The notes: generated from the sequence alone by a model not told the origin. Shown: positions 33,601 through 43,700, counted from the first letter of the stretch. The stretch: 64,000 bases of DNA from Favolaschia claudopus (GCA_037176885.1 JAWWNJ010000031.1:310001-374000); one strand, 5' to 3'. Numbers and translations: made by a program.

Positions 33601-34167
33601 CGCGTGTCTACTCACGTTACGGCATTACTGGCTGACGACACACTTCTGTCTTTGAGTCGAGAACAATGCCTTGTGCTACAGAACTTCTCGATGACCGACT
33701 ATGGAGCACAGGGAAAATCAAGACGCAACAACGTTGTTCATCTCAACCACGGAAAATCGTTCGCCAATTACTACGTAGCGCTGTCCAGAGGCAACGAAGC
33801 GGGTAACACTGCTATAGTCCAAGGGTTTGACGATCGAAAGATTACCTGCGGCATCCACGGTTATTTGAGACAAGAATTTCGCGAATTGGAGCTCTTGGAC
33901 GAAATAACAACCATGCGATTCGAGAAAAAGCTCCCGAACACAGTTACTGGCATTTTTCGTAATCAACTAATGCGCTCCTACCTTGTGTGGAAAAAAGACC
34001 GCAAAGAACCAGAACATCTGCATCCAGCCATAAAAAGGGATGATCGTGTGGACCCAGATATACCTGTTTATATTGATTACTCACCGTGGCAACAGATAAC
34101 CGAGAAAAAGACCAAGAAACGAAAAAACGAGGACCAACCGGATGGTACTACCGCCTCGAAAAAATGA
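27622..34167 (+). CDS. Helitron Rep-helicase (RepHel)
   Basis: Open frame; the first in-frame ATG is at 27712, giving about 2151 aa, though earlier spliced starts are possible. Order of parts: a Cys-containing, DUF6570-like segment (ANNCWIGDVPPQLQGLKYAE); a Helitron N-terminal domain (GMFPWLFPYGKGGIGHPSHF); the HUH Rep motif LTLHLHVLLW, with His codons at 30199 and 30205; and the two-tyrosine motif YVSDYVSK, with Tyr codons at 30856 and 30868. A PIF1-type superfamily 1 helicase follows, with Walker A GGMGGTGKSQV (Lys codon 32461), DEAD-like FIDEISMMS, and LLAGDFAQLPPI. Rep nicks and joins single strands, and the helicase unwinds for rolling-circle transposition. All key residues are present and no stop interrupts the frame, so it looks recently active. 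Confidence 0.93.
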   Translation: MLPATSYSLLVRSLCTAYTLTEHYAEIIRAMWFCNPAASSCTNHAYDQFFALRGAINGYQVLIYSSSAFQQLSHSCTITCALYVLCLLCGVALYSMACYLSRSNAPRLPCTVPAFVLEGGGRGHARKGKYSADEIYPYITVSRELDGLSFGSYNFEYQCKDDEVHIGLDKNLTFVAAKVPYHILITKLTREEGMAICRLHNLVIPKHRSALEIKAVLAAHDCQAHDNLVSLWRFIPEEQKKESKPERKTKNVKPSYSSAHDLDQQEKNQRHRDSARFKRKLATGRLDNTEFPPRPLQFEDVHRISSNISARFDPSNFEEAGCAVCGCLTTLTKLTKLEDFKHDLNLLKTKGVTRKERFRVTDPIEECEGPVLASGCTHICISCEEDIAQNKIPKVALANNCWIGDVPPQLQGLKYAEQMMIAKVRHNRCVVRVNSGRVRMHANAIMFPSPVVKIYHKLPPSKSEMNEILAFVFTGPSAPTQEDFDRTPMLVRREKVLAALEWLKLNHSGYAELEISHENLNSYSLRDVPVVVDYRRTNAEPNDSVPAVARAVNDDNEEIGTTQGDCSFAVHGLTGAEYDKASTSTLKAYALQHLTQDGKILGIGRKDVPESFYKNEGAYPGMFPWLFPYGKGGIGHPSHFRRITDVDRKQNLLLYHDKRFQTDQYFPMIAFNHEQLKGSSLGSRIFVRRSKFRDVAQKLMRINPEVAGDIADRMSKGDIVKPVTQGEKDCFSLMNDLDAIGAHVPGFATSKKHMRNEIWSLTAFTGAPNWFVTMAWNENTHPLALYFAQNGCVYSPDIKSSEERDELIAKNPVAAARFFHFMVTVFIEEILCWQKVDPGAFGHTRAYYGTVEQQGRLTLHLHVLLWVMNALSPQQIKDKLMARDSRFTKRLIEYLENAHQGQYYGGSYSEVSAKVEQESKGPSYIKPTLTVPKRPPPICSDKECLGNCQICNALDLWKAEYKEQVDDLLVRSNSHTCKPSILDEDYAKDKKDWRKRGKGFKKGYINERRGCLNKDGICKARFPRDLFMESTVDDDGHVNLRHLEPNLNTISPLVTFFSRCNTDCTSLMSGTAVKAVISYVSDYVSKIGLKSYQTFASVFDVFDRNAETLNKGESGADMPQKLMRQMINSMSTKMEIGSPMACMYLLKNPDHYTSHEFANFAWRSYVNFVKGAWNVENNNIEAEQDLQEDSVSLQKNMGRIVATSIVDDYTKRPLVFEGVNLYEWIQCHKKETRTPKEMADFKLWVKTSGRMDEDTRDIYHDEDSEDDLSDFIDYDSDTASTSENCSDDTKSDRSSSPSQDEIEEEERPTKHDFLNSHPQYESHHVSCDFRRISYVVPNFINGAIPRADIGDREFYCMTVLTLFKPWRDPLQLKTIDSTWDQTFLDHEFNERQKEILGNFNIRYECNDARDDHYAIMKKRANENKQSSYHNVLGLRDDAIDHRQNDEMYECDDVDIDPDFQIGTRSQKLQNDVQNMTEIIRNSKWLNRPEDSEVVPYAASVQTPFMSRINWAKLVKETRKAFTANKLADMPSRAANTGTQRQVQDNVTILPGNYLRETTHVSVEVNAKLIEDICTKFTLNAEQERAFRIIADHASNNKPQAPLRMYLGGMGGTGKSQVIDAVIAFFEARKEAYRFMVLGPTGSTAALINGSTYHSVFKVPRETKSKNKDDLNGIRNEATAMAAVNERIQGVEYIFIDEISMMSCLDLHALASQAAKARNVHNVEFGGLNVLLAGDFAQLPPIRGPTFFNRDIGLNLALDTKNEQSAVLGRILWHQFTTVVILRQNMRQCKQSPEDQQLRTALENMRYAACTPEDVAFLRMRVVSDRPGHPRLEEEKYRNVSVITSLNVHKDTINDLGAERFALDTGQPLHKFYSVDKLSSQAVNKIKWKACEQARYKKIGPLLQQQLWNAPPSATAEHVAGCLKLCLGMPVMLKANEATELCMTKGQEGLVRGWTESRGPDGQRVLETLFVELKLKGDREIKINGLPTNVVPIARVSTHVTALLADDTLLSLSREQCLVLQNFSMTDYGAQGKSRRNNVVHLNHGKSFANYYVALSRGNEAGNTAIVQGFDDRKITCGIHGYLRQEFRELELLDEITTMRFEKKLPNTVTGIFRNQLMRSYLVWKKDRKEPEHLHPAIKRDDRVDPDIPVYIDYSPWQQITEKKTKKRKNEDQPDGTTASKK
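34161..34167 (+). promoter_or_regulatory. ATGA stop/start overlap linking Helitron ORFs
   Basis: The RepHel stop TGA (34165-34167) overlaps the ATG (34164-34166) of the second ORF, directly after a run of six A. This fits termination-reinitiation. A -1 slip on the A run, giving a fusion protein, is the alternative. The sequence alone does not decide. Confidence 0.5.
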
Positions 34168-35453
34168 AAGTGGTCGATGCGACGGCTAACCTTGTTATAG
34201 ATAGTATAGAGAGTACCGCGGCAAATACGTCTTTCTCGAAAAACGGTGCGCCTCTTCAAACTGAGACTGGTTTACCGAAAAGCAGTGCGCCTCTTCACCC
34301 GCCTGTAGAAGGTGTCGTTGCATTATCTTCATATAATTATCATGCAACGAATACAGATGCCCCTATGCAAGGCGTTATGCAACTTGGACTTCCAACACAG
34401 ATACCTGTTCCTGGACCAACGTCGAGCTCGGACACCCAGAACTATATGCAAGGCGTGATCGACTTCACAACGCAAGCGACGGCACCTGTTGCTGAAAACA
34501 AGTTCATGAATGTGACCTCGCCCACAAAAGTCAACGCAGGCTTCATGGTTTCCTCACAATATACCGCTTCCAATATCTCGGCATCCAACGTGAACCAGCA
34601 TGCCTTACCACCGGTCGGTCTTCTATGGGACAACGCAAATTGGAGCTGCGGATACGACAGTGTTTTCACGCCGTTGCATCGGGTGTGGAGTTCAAATCCG
34701 TACAAATGGACGGCGCTCATGAGCAACCTTCATCCGCTGCTGCATGAGTGGCTACACGTTTTGACTAGCAGCACTCGTGAACCTGAAAAGGCGAGAGATC
34801 ACGTTAGACAAATTCTACACCAGCGAGCACCTAATGATTTTCCCATGGGTAAAAGATATTTGGTTATAGAGAACCTACTGCAAGCTCTGAGCAACGGTTT
34901 CGACTACGGTCTCGCCCAACCATATTGCGAAGGATGCGGCTACGCACAAGACGCTGCATATCACACTTTTGGTAATTACACGAACATCTTCAATTACAAC
35001 GCTCTGATTCGCGCTTTTCCTAACGGACCTACCTTGCAGAACTGGCTGGATTACCATTTCGACAATTACAACGGAACTTGTCCAAGATGTCGACTATACG
35101 GCCGGCGGTGCTTGTTACGCCATCATACTACTCTACATAACGTCCCTCCTCTGCTAATTCTTCGAATATTGGTGTATAACCTGCGTTTGGACCATGGGAT
35201 CGTTATATCAACGACTTCTGGCGTAAAAACTATGTATTTGAGAGGTCTAATTTATCATTCACAGACGAAAAAACACTTCACTTGTATTGTTGTAGACCAA
35301 ACTGGTGATTGTTGGTATCACGACGGGATTACAACTCGTCGAGAGACGATAAGAAGTGGTAATGTCACGAACGTCGATCCAATTTCATTGCAAAAAATTG
35401 AAGGCACAGATTACAAACTATCAGCCGCTATATATGCTGAATTTTCAGCTTGA
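34164..35453 (+). CDS. Helitron second ORF, ubiquitin-protease-like cysteine peptidase
   Basis: From the ATG at 34164, 429 aa. This ATG overlaps the RepHel stop as ATGA, in the -1 frame relative to RepHel; the frame is open back to 34086. After a low-complexity N-terminus of about 150 residues comes LLWDNANWSCGYDSV with a candidate nucleophile Cys (C162). Two CxxC pairs follow (CEGCGY, CPRCRLYGRRC) and may bind zinc. Then come KHFTCIVVD with a candidate catalytic His (H371) and CWYHDG with a possible Asp. This order fits the papain-like UCH/USP fold, and similar ORFs accompany RepHel in Agaricomycetes. Animal Helentrons carry an unrelated OTU protease. It could deubiquitinate host or element proteins (inference). 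Translation is probably coupled to RepHel or uses its own message. Confidence 0.7.
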   Translation: MKVVDATANLVIDSIESTAANTSFSKNGAPLQTETGLPKSSAPLHPPVEGVVALSSYNYHATNTDAPMQGVMQLGLPTQIPVPGPTSSSDTQNYMQGVIDFTTQATAPVAENKFMNVTSPTKVNAGFMVSSQYTASNISASNVNQHALPPVGLLWDNANWSCGYDSVFTPLHRVWSSNPYKWTALMSNLHPLLHEWLHVLTSSTREPEKARDHVRQILHQRAPNDFPMGKRYLVIENLLQALSNGFDYGLAQPYCEGCGYAQDAAYHTFGNYTNIFNYNALIRAFPNGPTLQNWLDYHFDNYNGTCPRCRLYGRRCLLRHHTTLHNVPPLLILRILVYNLRLDHGIVISTTSGVKTMYLRGLIYHSQTKKHFTCIVVDQTGDCWYHDGITTRRETIRSGNVTNVDPISLQKIEGTDYKLSAAIYAEFSA

Positions 35454-35527
35454 GAGTTCACATACTACTGAATACGTCGCGTAAGAAAAATGTCCTTGTC
35501 ACTATCACCTTGAACCCCGTGTCACTG

Positions 35528-36900
35528 TTAGACGTCCCAAAAATACCCATTGACCACGCATCGTTGCTCCTTCACCACTTTACCATCCCGCAAAAACATG
35601 CACTGCATCTGGCGATGATTCTGCACAACGTCGCTGACGGGCGATATAAGCTTCACCTGGGGAGATCGTGCAGCCACAGCACTGAACATGCTGGGCAGAA
35701 GGTCGTCGTCCAGCTCGTCCCCAAACTGCATGCGTTCAATCAACGGAAAGACGTCCGCCGAAGTCAACACCACCATTCCGATAGTGGTTTCTAACGCTTC
35801 GGCGGAACCACTAACGGTCAGGCAGCGAAGCCGGGGGACCGTCCTAAAAAAATTACGCGTTCGACCCAGAGTAGACGGCGTTATGGCGAGAGAGAGCATC
35901 TGGACCTTCGACCCGTGGCTGAGAGACTCAACGACGAGGTCGAATATGACGCTTTCATCTAGCTCAAGCTCGAGCTCCAGCAGCTCCGGCAGCTCGACTA
36001 CTTCGACGATAAGCCCTTCTTCACGGGTGGACGCACGAATGTCGAGAACTGTCAATGAGGGGAGGACGACGCGGGGGCCGATATCGTACTGGATAGTCAC
36101 TCGATGCAATAAAAGTTCCTTCAGAGAAAGCGCGCCCGAGAACGCGTTTCTAACGTGCGTCGCGGTGAGCTGCGAAGTTGGCGCGATGTCAACGAGTTGG
36201 AGGAATGTGAGAGAGGACGGGAGAACCCCCAGTGCACAGCGTTGGGCAACGATGTGTCGCACATTGGCAGACGTTGCGGTGAGCATTTTCGGTAGGTGTA
36301 CAGTATCGTCGTCGTCTGCGACGACGTCAATGACAGGTACAGAGCCCGCATTAAGTTTCATGAGGACGTCGAAAAGAAGGCCGGCGGCAAATGCGCTGTT
36401 CGCATGGAAAGAGATTTTTTTACACCGAGGGATGCAAGGTGCAAGAACGTCGATCAAATCGAGGATGAGCCGATAGGCTGGAGCTACTCTTTCTCCGGCG
36501 CAACCCAATGAGAAGAAGATGGTCAAAGCATCTTGGCGCGATCTAGAAACCCATTCTCGTACATGCTCGGGACGTTTTTTGAAGTCCACCAGTATCTTTG
36601 AGAAAAAGACCGGATTGTTGAGAACGATCTCTCTCCAAAGGTAGCAAACGCCCCGGAGCCGATGGATGTCAGTCGTAGAAGCAGAGGGATCCAAGTCGAA
36701 CGACTCCGGAACGAAAGATAGAATGCGATGCACAAGCTCCTTGGGAATCGAGTTGATGTTGGCCTCTGCACTGTTTCAGGAGACAAAGATACGAAGACAC
36801 CGGTAACGGACTTACTGTAACTAGCAGGATCAGTTCGGCTAAGCTTTTGAGTGTAAGCGGCGATCGCCAACGCGCCCCAAGTCGAACCATGAGCGGACAT
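35528..36900 (-). CDS. F-box/LRR-like protein
   Basis: Exons 36900-36816 and 36765-35528, 440 aa; the 50-bp intron (GTAAGT..TGCAG) keeps phase 1. The second exon begins ANINSIPKELVHRILSFVPE, a clear F-box-like core, then LRGVCYLWREIVLNNPVFF. Leucine-rich units follow (LTFLQLVDIAPT, LKELLLHRVTIQ, LPSLTVLDIRAS, LPELLELELELDE). It ends only 75 bp from the stop of the Helitron second ORF, tail to tail. Of the six F-box-like genes here it is the only one on the right side of the mobile block, and its F-box core is the most canonical. Target unknown. Confidence 0.82.
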
Positions 36901-37699
36901 GACAAGAAAAATTTGATGAATTGATGTAATCAGTACTCGGATCTAAGGTCCCGTCGGGATTCGTACTGCCATGCGAAGCACTGGCCTTCACCCCCAAGTC
37001 CATTCGAGCACCAAGGCCGGCGGCTCTTAGACCTTCTCGTTGTTTTCAGCTAGCGGCTCGCCACCTGGCTCAGTCAAGTAAGTTGAATCAAGAGACTCAA
37101 AGACAACAAATTGGTGACTACAAAATCTCAGATTCAAAGTTGTTGAGGCCTGAAGGAGTTTGGAGGCAACATCTCGAACTCATCCATCGTGACTTCCAGT
37201 CAAATCCCGTTCAAATCTTGCCAGCTGTAACCTCCGACGGACCACCGGCAAGATGAGATTGATCGAGCTTTCAGGGCTGAACTTGTAAGCGTAATATTGG
37301 GGTCCAATCGCAGACAAAACACTGAAAGAAAGTATCGTTAGAGTTGTGGACTCGCTCGAAATGGGGCTATCGAAACTCCAGTTTTCCTTCGCAAACTATC
37401 TATACTCTCGAGCTGTATATGCGTGGTCAACTCGATATGCCTTCAAGTTGTCATGCCAGAATTACAAGGTTCCCTGGAGCAAAGCGAAGACCATCTCTTC
37501 TCAATAATGCCGGACTTCATGTAGAATTCATCGAGACTTATCTGGCTAAGGTGGCTTATCCCGGAAGGGAGGGACGTCATGCCAGCGAAATTGGCTTCTC
37601 CACGACGTTGCTTCGCGGCCGGGAATTCTTGAAACGCGACTCTGACAACACCCACCTAAACCACCTCTGCGCCTCTCTCTCGTTCAGCTTTCGTCCACG
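36901..37699. other. Divergent spacer
   Basis: About 800 bp between an F-box-like gene (-) and the 37700 gene (+). Only short frames; no recognisable gene, repeat or RNA. It should hold two promoters. Confidence 0.45.
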
Positions 37700-39024
37700 A
37701 TGGCTCTCGAGTTGTCTGCGACCCTGCCCCAGCACCCATGCTACCAACACCGCGAACCTGGATCGATGTTCCCGAGTTCTATGCATGTCACTCTCAAATA
37801 CATCAAAGTTTTCATCGGCTCCATCCCTTCCAACTATCCTTACGATCTTCCCGCCGTCGAAGGTGTAAACTTCGGACCCAACGCCATTCCTGTCCCTTTC
37901 TTCGACATTCGTGGCCATGGTCAACCCCCTGCAGACATCGGCACCTCAGGCGACGCATATATCGACCTGAGCACGCACACCATGTACATGAAAGCCGGGG
38001 AGGACTGGGCAAAGTGGTCAGGGCCTGCAGTCCTCGTCTCGGGGTTCCTCACCCACCCGCACTTTGTTGAGGGAAAGCGAGCGCGATACCTCAATTTCCG
38101 TGCACATCACGGCGTTGAATATGTCGCGGCGCAGACGGTCAGGGACCGGCAGCTCGAACTGCGCGAGGCCGGGTTGCTCAAAGATCCGGATTTCTATAGT
38201 CCTGACGCGAGTTTGGGTATTGCGTCTAGAATCATCCAGGAGTATCTGGGCGAGCAAGCTGCTGTCGTCCGCAAGCGGATGCCGTGCGTGCCAAAGTCGC
38301 CGCGAGAGACATGGGCATTCTATCGTAAGCCAGTTTCTGCGCCTTCCCCCACTCAGGACGGCAGCGACTCTTCGGGGGATTTGTTCGCGTCGGATCCGGA
38401 GGTCTCCGAGTCGGAATCTCAAGCGTCTGACGACTTCTATTACCCTTCCAAGCGTGCTCGCACACTCGCATCATCCTCCACTTCTCCTACCAGTGTCTCT
38501 ACCAGCCGTTCCAAGCCAAAGTCGCCGCCATCCACAGCCCGTCCTGGTGCCGATCCTGTAATTCAGAACCTCGAAAAAGAATTAGCGACATTGGAAGCCG
38601 ACAAGGCGTTGGATGTTTTGAAGGCCACAAAACGCAGCCTCCTCGGGTCTCTTGATGCTCCCCGTAGATTGGCGGTAGTGCCAGAACTCTTCAAGACGCT
38701 GCAGAAGAACTACCTTTGTTCGTATGCCCTTCCTGTGCCTGGGAAGCCGTACTGAAACCTGTTCATTCAGATGCCTCTGTCCCATCGGTTGTCACTCGTA
38801 TGTCTTCCTCGTCGTGGTCTTGCTCCTCTAACAATCCCTCCAGCTGCCGAAGCCGAGCAGGCTCTTCCTGATCTGCGTGTGCAAGTCGAAAGAGGTCGGA
38901 CTCATATTTTGCCCCGTTTGTCTGTCGTCTCATTATCATCTTGGGAGCAGGCAAGAAAGCTCTCATCAGCACGAGAAATAAGCGAAAGGAGGTCGAGAAG
39001 GATCTGGTCGCGAAGGGCGAATAA
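37700..39024 (+). CDS. Uncharacterised family protein, paralogue 1
   Basis: Exons 37700-38717, 38771-38797, 38844-38894 and 38951-39024, 389 aa; introns 53, 46 and 56 bp. Conserved block: YIKVFIGSIPSNYPYDLP, then GDAYIDLSTHTMYMK, WAKWSGP and LTHPHF, then GVEYVAAQTVRDRQLELREAGL. A Ser-rich, acidic linker and a basic SKRAR patch lead to helical, charged, coiled-coil-like C-terminal parts. Reading through the first donor would instead stop at 38755 (351 aa). I prefer the spliced form because the paralogue at 48325-49499 has the same donor context (T|GTTCGTAT), the same 27- and 51-nt exons and the same AAEAEQA-type exon start. No enzyme motif seen; function unknown. Confidence 0.7.
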
Positions 39025-39382
39025 TTGTGCGGCGCTTTCGAGCAGGACAATGAATTAGCATGGGCTGGTTTTCTTGATGTGTATGTGTATCGTGCATCTC
39101 CCTTGAATTTCTTTTCTTGTTCCTATCGTACCGCCAGTCAAACGGTCTGTGGAGTTCATCCGCCGCATTGCTTTCCCCGCACCGGGTCGATGTCCAGCGC
39201 ACTATCTCCCCGTTTTCACGTTTTTCATTGGTATTCAAAGAAGCAATGATCCCCGACGGAGCCGATTGGTCCAACTTCTGTCTTCTAGCTGGCTTCGAAT
39301 CTTAACGTGCATCAAGCTTCGATCCTACTTAATGAGCGTGCGACTGGCCACAGAAAAGAAAGCGTGCCCTCTCTCCTCCCTC

Positions 39383-40673
39383 ATGAGCTCTACGACCCTC
39401 CCCAAGCATCCGCACCTCCGTGGCACTCCTTTGCCTTCCTCCGCGCAGCTACCCAGTCTAACAGCGAAACTCGCCTATTTCAAAATGACTCATGAAAACT
39501 TGCTCTCCAATTATCCCTACGAGACATCGTCTTCGTCCGGGAAAAAGCCAGGCGCTAAGGTCTTTCATATACCGTATTGCGAGATCTCAGGCTGCGGTCC
39601 ACCCCCAAAAGATCTTGTAGGCACTCAACTCGGCGACATTTACATCGACGTGACGCCCGGTCGTAATGCCTTGTACGGCAAAATATCCGATAGCCACCCG
39701 TGCTGGAAACAATGGCACGATCCACACCCGCGCCACAAGACGGAGGAGAACACCGTTAGACACCCGCACTTCGACGACCGTCTTCTGTGGTGTAGCGATG
39801 CCAGAGGCATCTCGTGGTTCGTCCCGACGACGGTGACGTCCAATTCCCAACGTGCCCGCAAGAACGGATTCGTGTCGTCGAGCACCCAGAAATCAGAGAC
39901 CGAAAGGGCTCGGGAAGCGTCTACGCTCATCCAGCTTTCCTTGGCCGAAGCTAAGCGACAGAGGGAGAAAGCTCAATCTCATGCGCCAACTGACCCAAAG
40001 TCTACCACCTCGCCCCTCTCATCGCCGGAATCGTCGCCCGAACCCGTGCTGGGGAAGCGCAAGACGCGCGCTAGCGGAGCGAGAAATGTGTCTCCCGACA
40101 CCGCCGAATCAAAGCGCTATAAGCTCCTCCTCGAACGGTCGATTCAGCAGCTCAAGGACGATAAACAGCAGCTCGTAGAAGAAATTCGTGTTCTGGAAAA
40201 ACAACTTGCCTCTCAGCCACAGCTCAACGTCGCCGAGCCAAAGCTTCTCGAGTGGACCAACGAAATCGTTCGCGGTATGTGTTGTATCGTTCTGTCAAGC
40301 CACAATGGAGCTAAATCGTGAAACTGCAGACGGGATTCGGATGCGCAGGCAAGGTGAACTCGACTTCTCCTCCTTGCCCCGACGGCAATACACTGAACAC
40401 TTGCAGACATGAATGAGAGCGTACGCGAATACTGGGACCTCAAGACTGAATTGGCTGCTGGTAAGCAGGCGTTCTCGCGTAATCTCATTCTTTTCACGAT
40501 CCACATGATGCAGATGAGGAACAGTTGAGGGTTGAAGCGAAGTTACTAGAAGACGCTCAGATGAATCTTGGTCTCGCAATCGCCCAGCAAAGGCTGAAAC
40601 GTACGGGGTTTCTTGCCCTCGATCCCCGAATCTCCGCTGACGTTTTTGCCCAGAAATCGTTCCCGCTCAGTGA
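39383..40673 (+). CDS. Uncharacterised family protein, paralogue 2
   Basis: Exons 39383-40274, 40329-40352, 40407-40460, 40514-40600 and 40654-40673, 358 aa. The introns are 54, 54, 53 and 53 bp, all in phase 1, and one exon is only 24 nt. It shares LSNYPYE, GDIYIDVTPGRNALYGK, a W-rich segment and RHPHF with the gene just upstream. The C-terminal half is a clear coiled coil (LLLERSIQQLKDDKQQLVEE, then the EEQLRVEAKLLEDAQ exon), so the protein may dimerise. An in-frame upstream ATG at about 39332 is possible. Tandem with paralogue 1 on the same strand; convergent with the beta-mannosidase, 121 bp from its stop. Function unknown. Confidence 0.7.
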
Positions 40674-40794
40674 TTTTCGTCCACCATCTTGCACTCGTGC
40701 CCCTATATGCAGTAGTATTGTGAGATCTTGAGATTGCAATTCAGTTGTAGTATATCTTCATGCAGACATTGTACAAGTACACATTGAGCGAAAT

Positions 40795-43700
40795 TCACAA
40801 TTTGTGCGCTTTCTCCTTGCCAAGAAACGCGACCGCAATCTCTCTTCCGTCCAGGCCGTGTGCGATAACCACCTGTGGGTCACCCGGTACAACATCCAAC
40901 GAATTGTCGCTCCATCTGACATCCGGCCCGTCCCCAAGAGCACTCAGCCAGAGCCCCTTCACCGGACGCGCCGCGCTCACAGTCACTTTGCTCGTTGCCG
41001 CATCGACATCTACAACGAGCTGCGGGTCACGCAGAAGTGACGGCTCGACGTGACGCAGAGGCTGGGGCCAGTCCGCATACCGCGCGATGACGGAGCCGCC
41101 TTCTCCTGCCAAAAGCCGTGCAGATACGACCACCGTGTGCGTGGTGGTGAACTGAACGTCACCCGTAAGTGGTGGTCCGGCGATATCGCGGGGCGGGCCC
41201 GGGCATGGCAGGGCGAGCAGCTCGGTGGCTTGGTTAGGCGCCAAGGTGACTGCATGCGTCTCGGTGTGCGTCCAGGACGATTTGAGGTCGACACAATACA
41301 GCTCGAGTGTCGCGCGCAGTGGGGTGAGGGAAGCGTTCGTGCCCCAGATCTCCAGAGAGGCGCCGTGGGACTGATAGTTTCCAAATTCGTAGTACTGAGG
41401 GGGACGATCATTCGGCCGGTTTTTAGTGACCTGCACGCCAATAGCTCAGTCAGGTAGCACGGAGAAAACTCATCGAAGCCTACCGTGCGTAAAATTCCCA
41501 CAGTGTGTGTTGCTAGCTGCCGGGCGATGGTGAAATACACGGGTTTAGGTCGAAGCTATGGTGTTTGATCAGTGACATGATCTTGACGAAAGGAAAGGGA
41601 GGGAGATACAGACGAAGTAGTCCGCAATGGCCCATGATGTAACCGGCCAGCAGTCATTCAGCTGCCAGACCAAGACTCCACCCGTCTATGTGGGGATCGA
41701 AAGTCAATGAACGTCCGAAGGAACTTGGCTGAACGTACATATTGTTTACCAGGTCCACCCCACTTGCGGCGCCACACCTGGTAAGCATAGCCAACCCCGT
41801 CAGAGGCCATGAGACGCGTATTATATACATATCTGGGGCAGGAATCAGCATCGATTCGTCGAGATTGTAGAGGCATGTACGTTTCGAGATCCTCAGTAAC
41901 TCTGAAATTCTCGTTCATCAAGATCGCCAGTCGACGCTCGAACTGGCCTGCACGACAATGCTGTGCCATCAACGCGCTCTGTGCGTGTTTTTGCTCCTCG
42001 CCGGCACCGTCCATCCAATACTCAATTGTCTTCATCTCTGGGTGGCTCGGGATTCCAAACTCCCTGTAGACATATGATCAGTGTCAGCATGAGGGAAGAG
42101 TAGCATGCAGCGTACGAAACAAAACGACCTCCAAGCTTGACGTAGTCGTGGTACGGGTACTCCTTGCCTCCCCAGATGTTCCATTGATGCACGTCTCCGA
42201 CCGTCGGGTCGCTGGTGTCCCAGCCCTTGCCACCATAAGGAGAGCCGCGGTGGTACGGGATGGGTTGTGGGCCGGTAAGAGCGGCGACAACCTCAGGAAG
42301 AACCCCCTCGTAGAGCTTGACAGCGGGGAGGGTCGGGACATCTGGAGACAAACAGGGTTAGTCGGCGGGACAACCAAAGAAAGCGATAACACCTACCGCC
42401 CCACTGCAGGACCATCTGGTAGTCTTCGTTGTTTCCGCAGAAAAGCGCGATGGAGGGGTGATGTCGCAAGCGTTTGACATTATCTTCGGCTTCTTTGCGG
42501 ACGCTAGCGACGAATGAATCGTGCGCGGGGTATACACCGCACGCGAATTGGAAGTCCTGCCAAACGAGGATTCCGAGCTCTGAAAACCACTGCAGTCAGT
42601 AACGTAAAATAGCCAAGGGACACAGAAATAAGAGCACACCATCACAGACATCGTAGAATACGTCCGGCTCGTAAATTCCACCACCCCATATGCGCACCAT
42701 GTTTTGGTTCCCGTCGCGCAGAAGGGTGAGCCAGGCGCGATATCGCTCCGCCGTGATGGTGGTGAGGAAATTGTCTGCGGGAACCCAGTTTGACCCTGGC
42801 CGCGGGTCAGTGAATGTACATTGGGACGAAACGAAATGATCTTACCGCCCATAAACATGCGGACACCGTTGATCTCGAACAAGAAGGAGGTGCCCGTGCC
42901 ATATTGGTCTGGCTCTTTCAACTCCTCCTGGATCAGCTTGACGCGACGGAAACCTACACGAATCGTGTTTTCGTCGATGGTCTGTCCGGTCTTTGACAAG
43001 AGAAGGACAGAGACAGTGTAGAGAGGTTGTGCACCATAGCCCACAGGCCACCACGTCTCGACCATCCCCTTGAGATCCCAGGTGACGGAGGTGCCGGGTA
43101 CGTCTTCCGACTTGATCACAGTCTTCTTTTCATCCGACAAAGTGACGCGGATGGAGAGGTCGGAAGCGGATTCAAGAGTGGCGTGAACCTGAAGAGATGG
43201 GATATTTTCGTCGGAGAGAAGAGCGCTTGTATGGACTTCTTGGATGCGCGATGTGTATGTTTTAAGCGTAATGGGACGGTAGGGACCGCATGTCATAAGC
43301 TCAGGGCCCTAGAACGTGGTAATCAGAAGTGAGATTTGACTCTTGTGGAACCTGCTATACCCAGTCCCATCTAGGGAAAACAACATCAGCTACGCGAACT
43401 AATGAGAACTTTTGATGCTCACCGCCAATCGTATTGAGCTTTGCGAACGTAAACACGGCTAGGATCGCCCAAGTTTGTCGATCCAGCTCGGACCTTGCCC
43501 ATGTCGGCTTCGAGCTCTTTGGCACGATGATGCGCCGATTTGAAATGTAACAGCAGCGTATTTTGCGGCTTCAGAGAAGACAATTCCAAAGATACTTCAT
43601 GAGTCTGGAATTGATTGTCGGCCTCGAGTATTTTGTTTCCATTCTGGTCAAAGTCAGCATGGAGAGTCGACTGCTCAGCAATTGAACGAACCAGATATAC

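Larger units (their letters stand above)
27622..35527 (+). mobile_element. Autonomous Helitron, ends not located
   Basis: Defined by the Rep-helicase ORF and the overlapping second ORF. The limits given are only the bounds set by coding content and by the next gene. Helitrons insert between A and T, begin TC and end CTRR after a hairpin. Downstream of the second ORF the only CTRR before the F-box-like gene is a CTGA just past 35460; it has no GC-rich hairpin before it and A rather than T after it. The 3' end may be lost, be non-canonical as in Helentron-type elements, or have been missed. The 5' end may lie upstream of the minus-strand gene at 26409-27455. Confidence 0.7.

Noticed and set aside
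38718..38755. Single-exon 351-aa ending of paralogue 1
   Set aside because: The spliced ending matches paralogue 3 in donor context, exon sizes and encoded residues.
42358..43296. 312-codon frame as a separate gene
   Set aside because: It is one beta-mannosidase exon read through an intron; after about MFMGG the frame leaves the conserved sequence.
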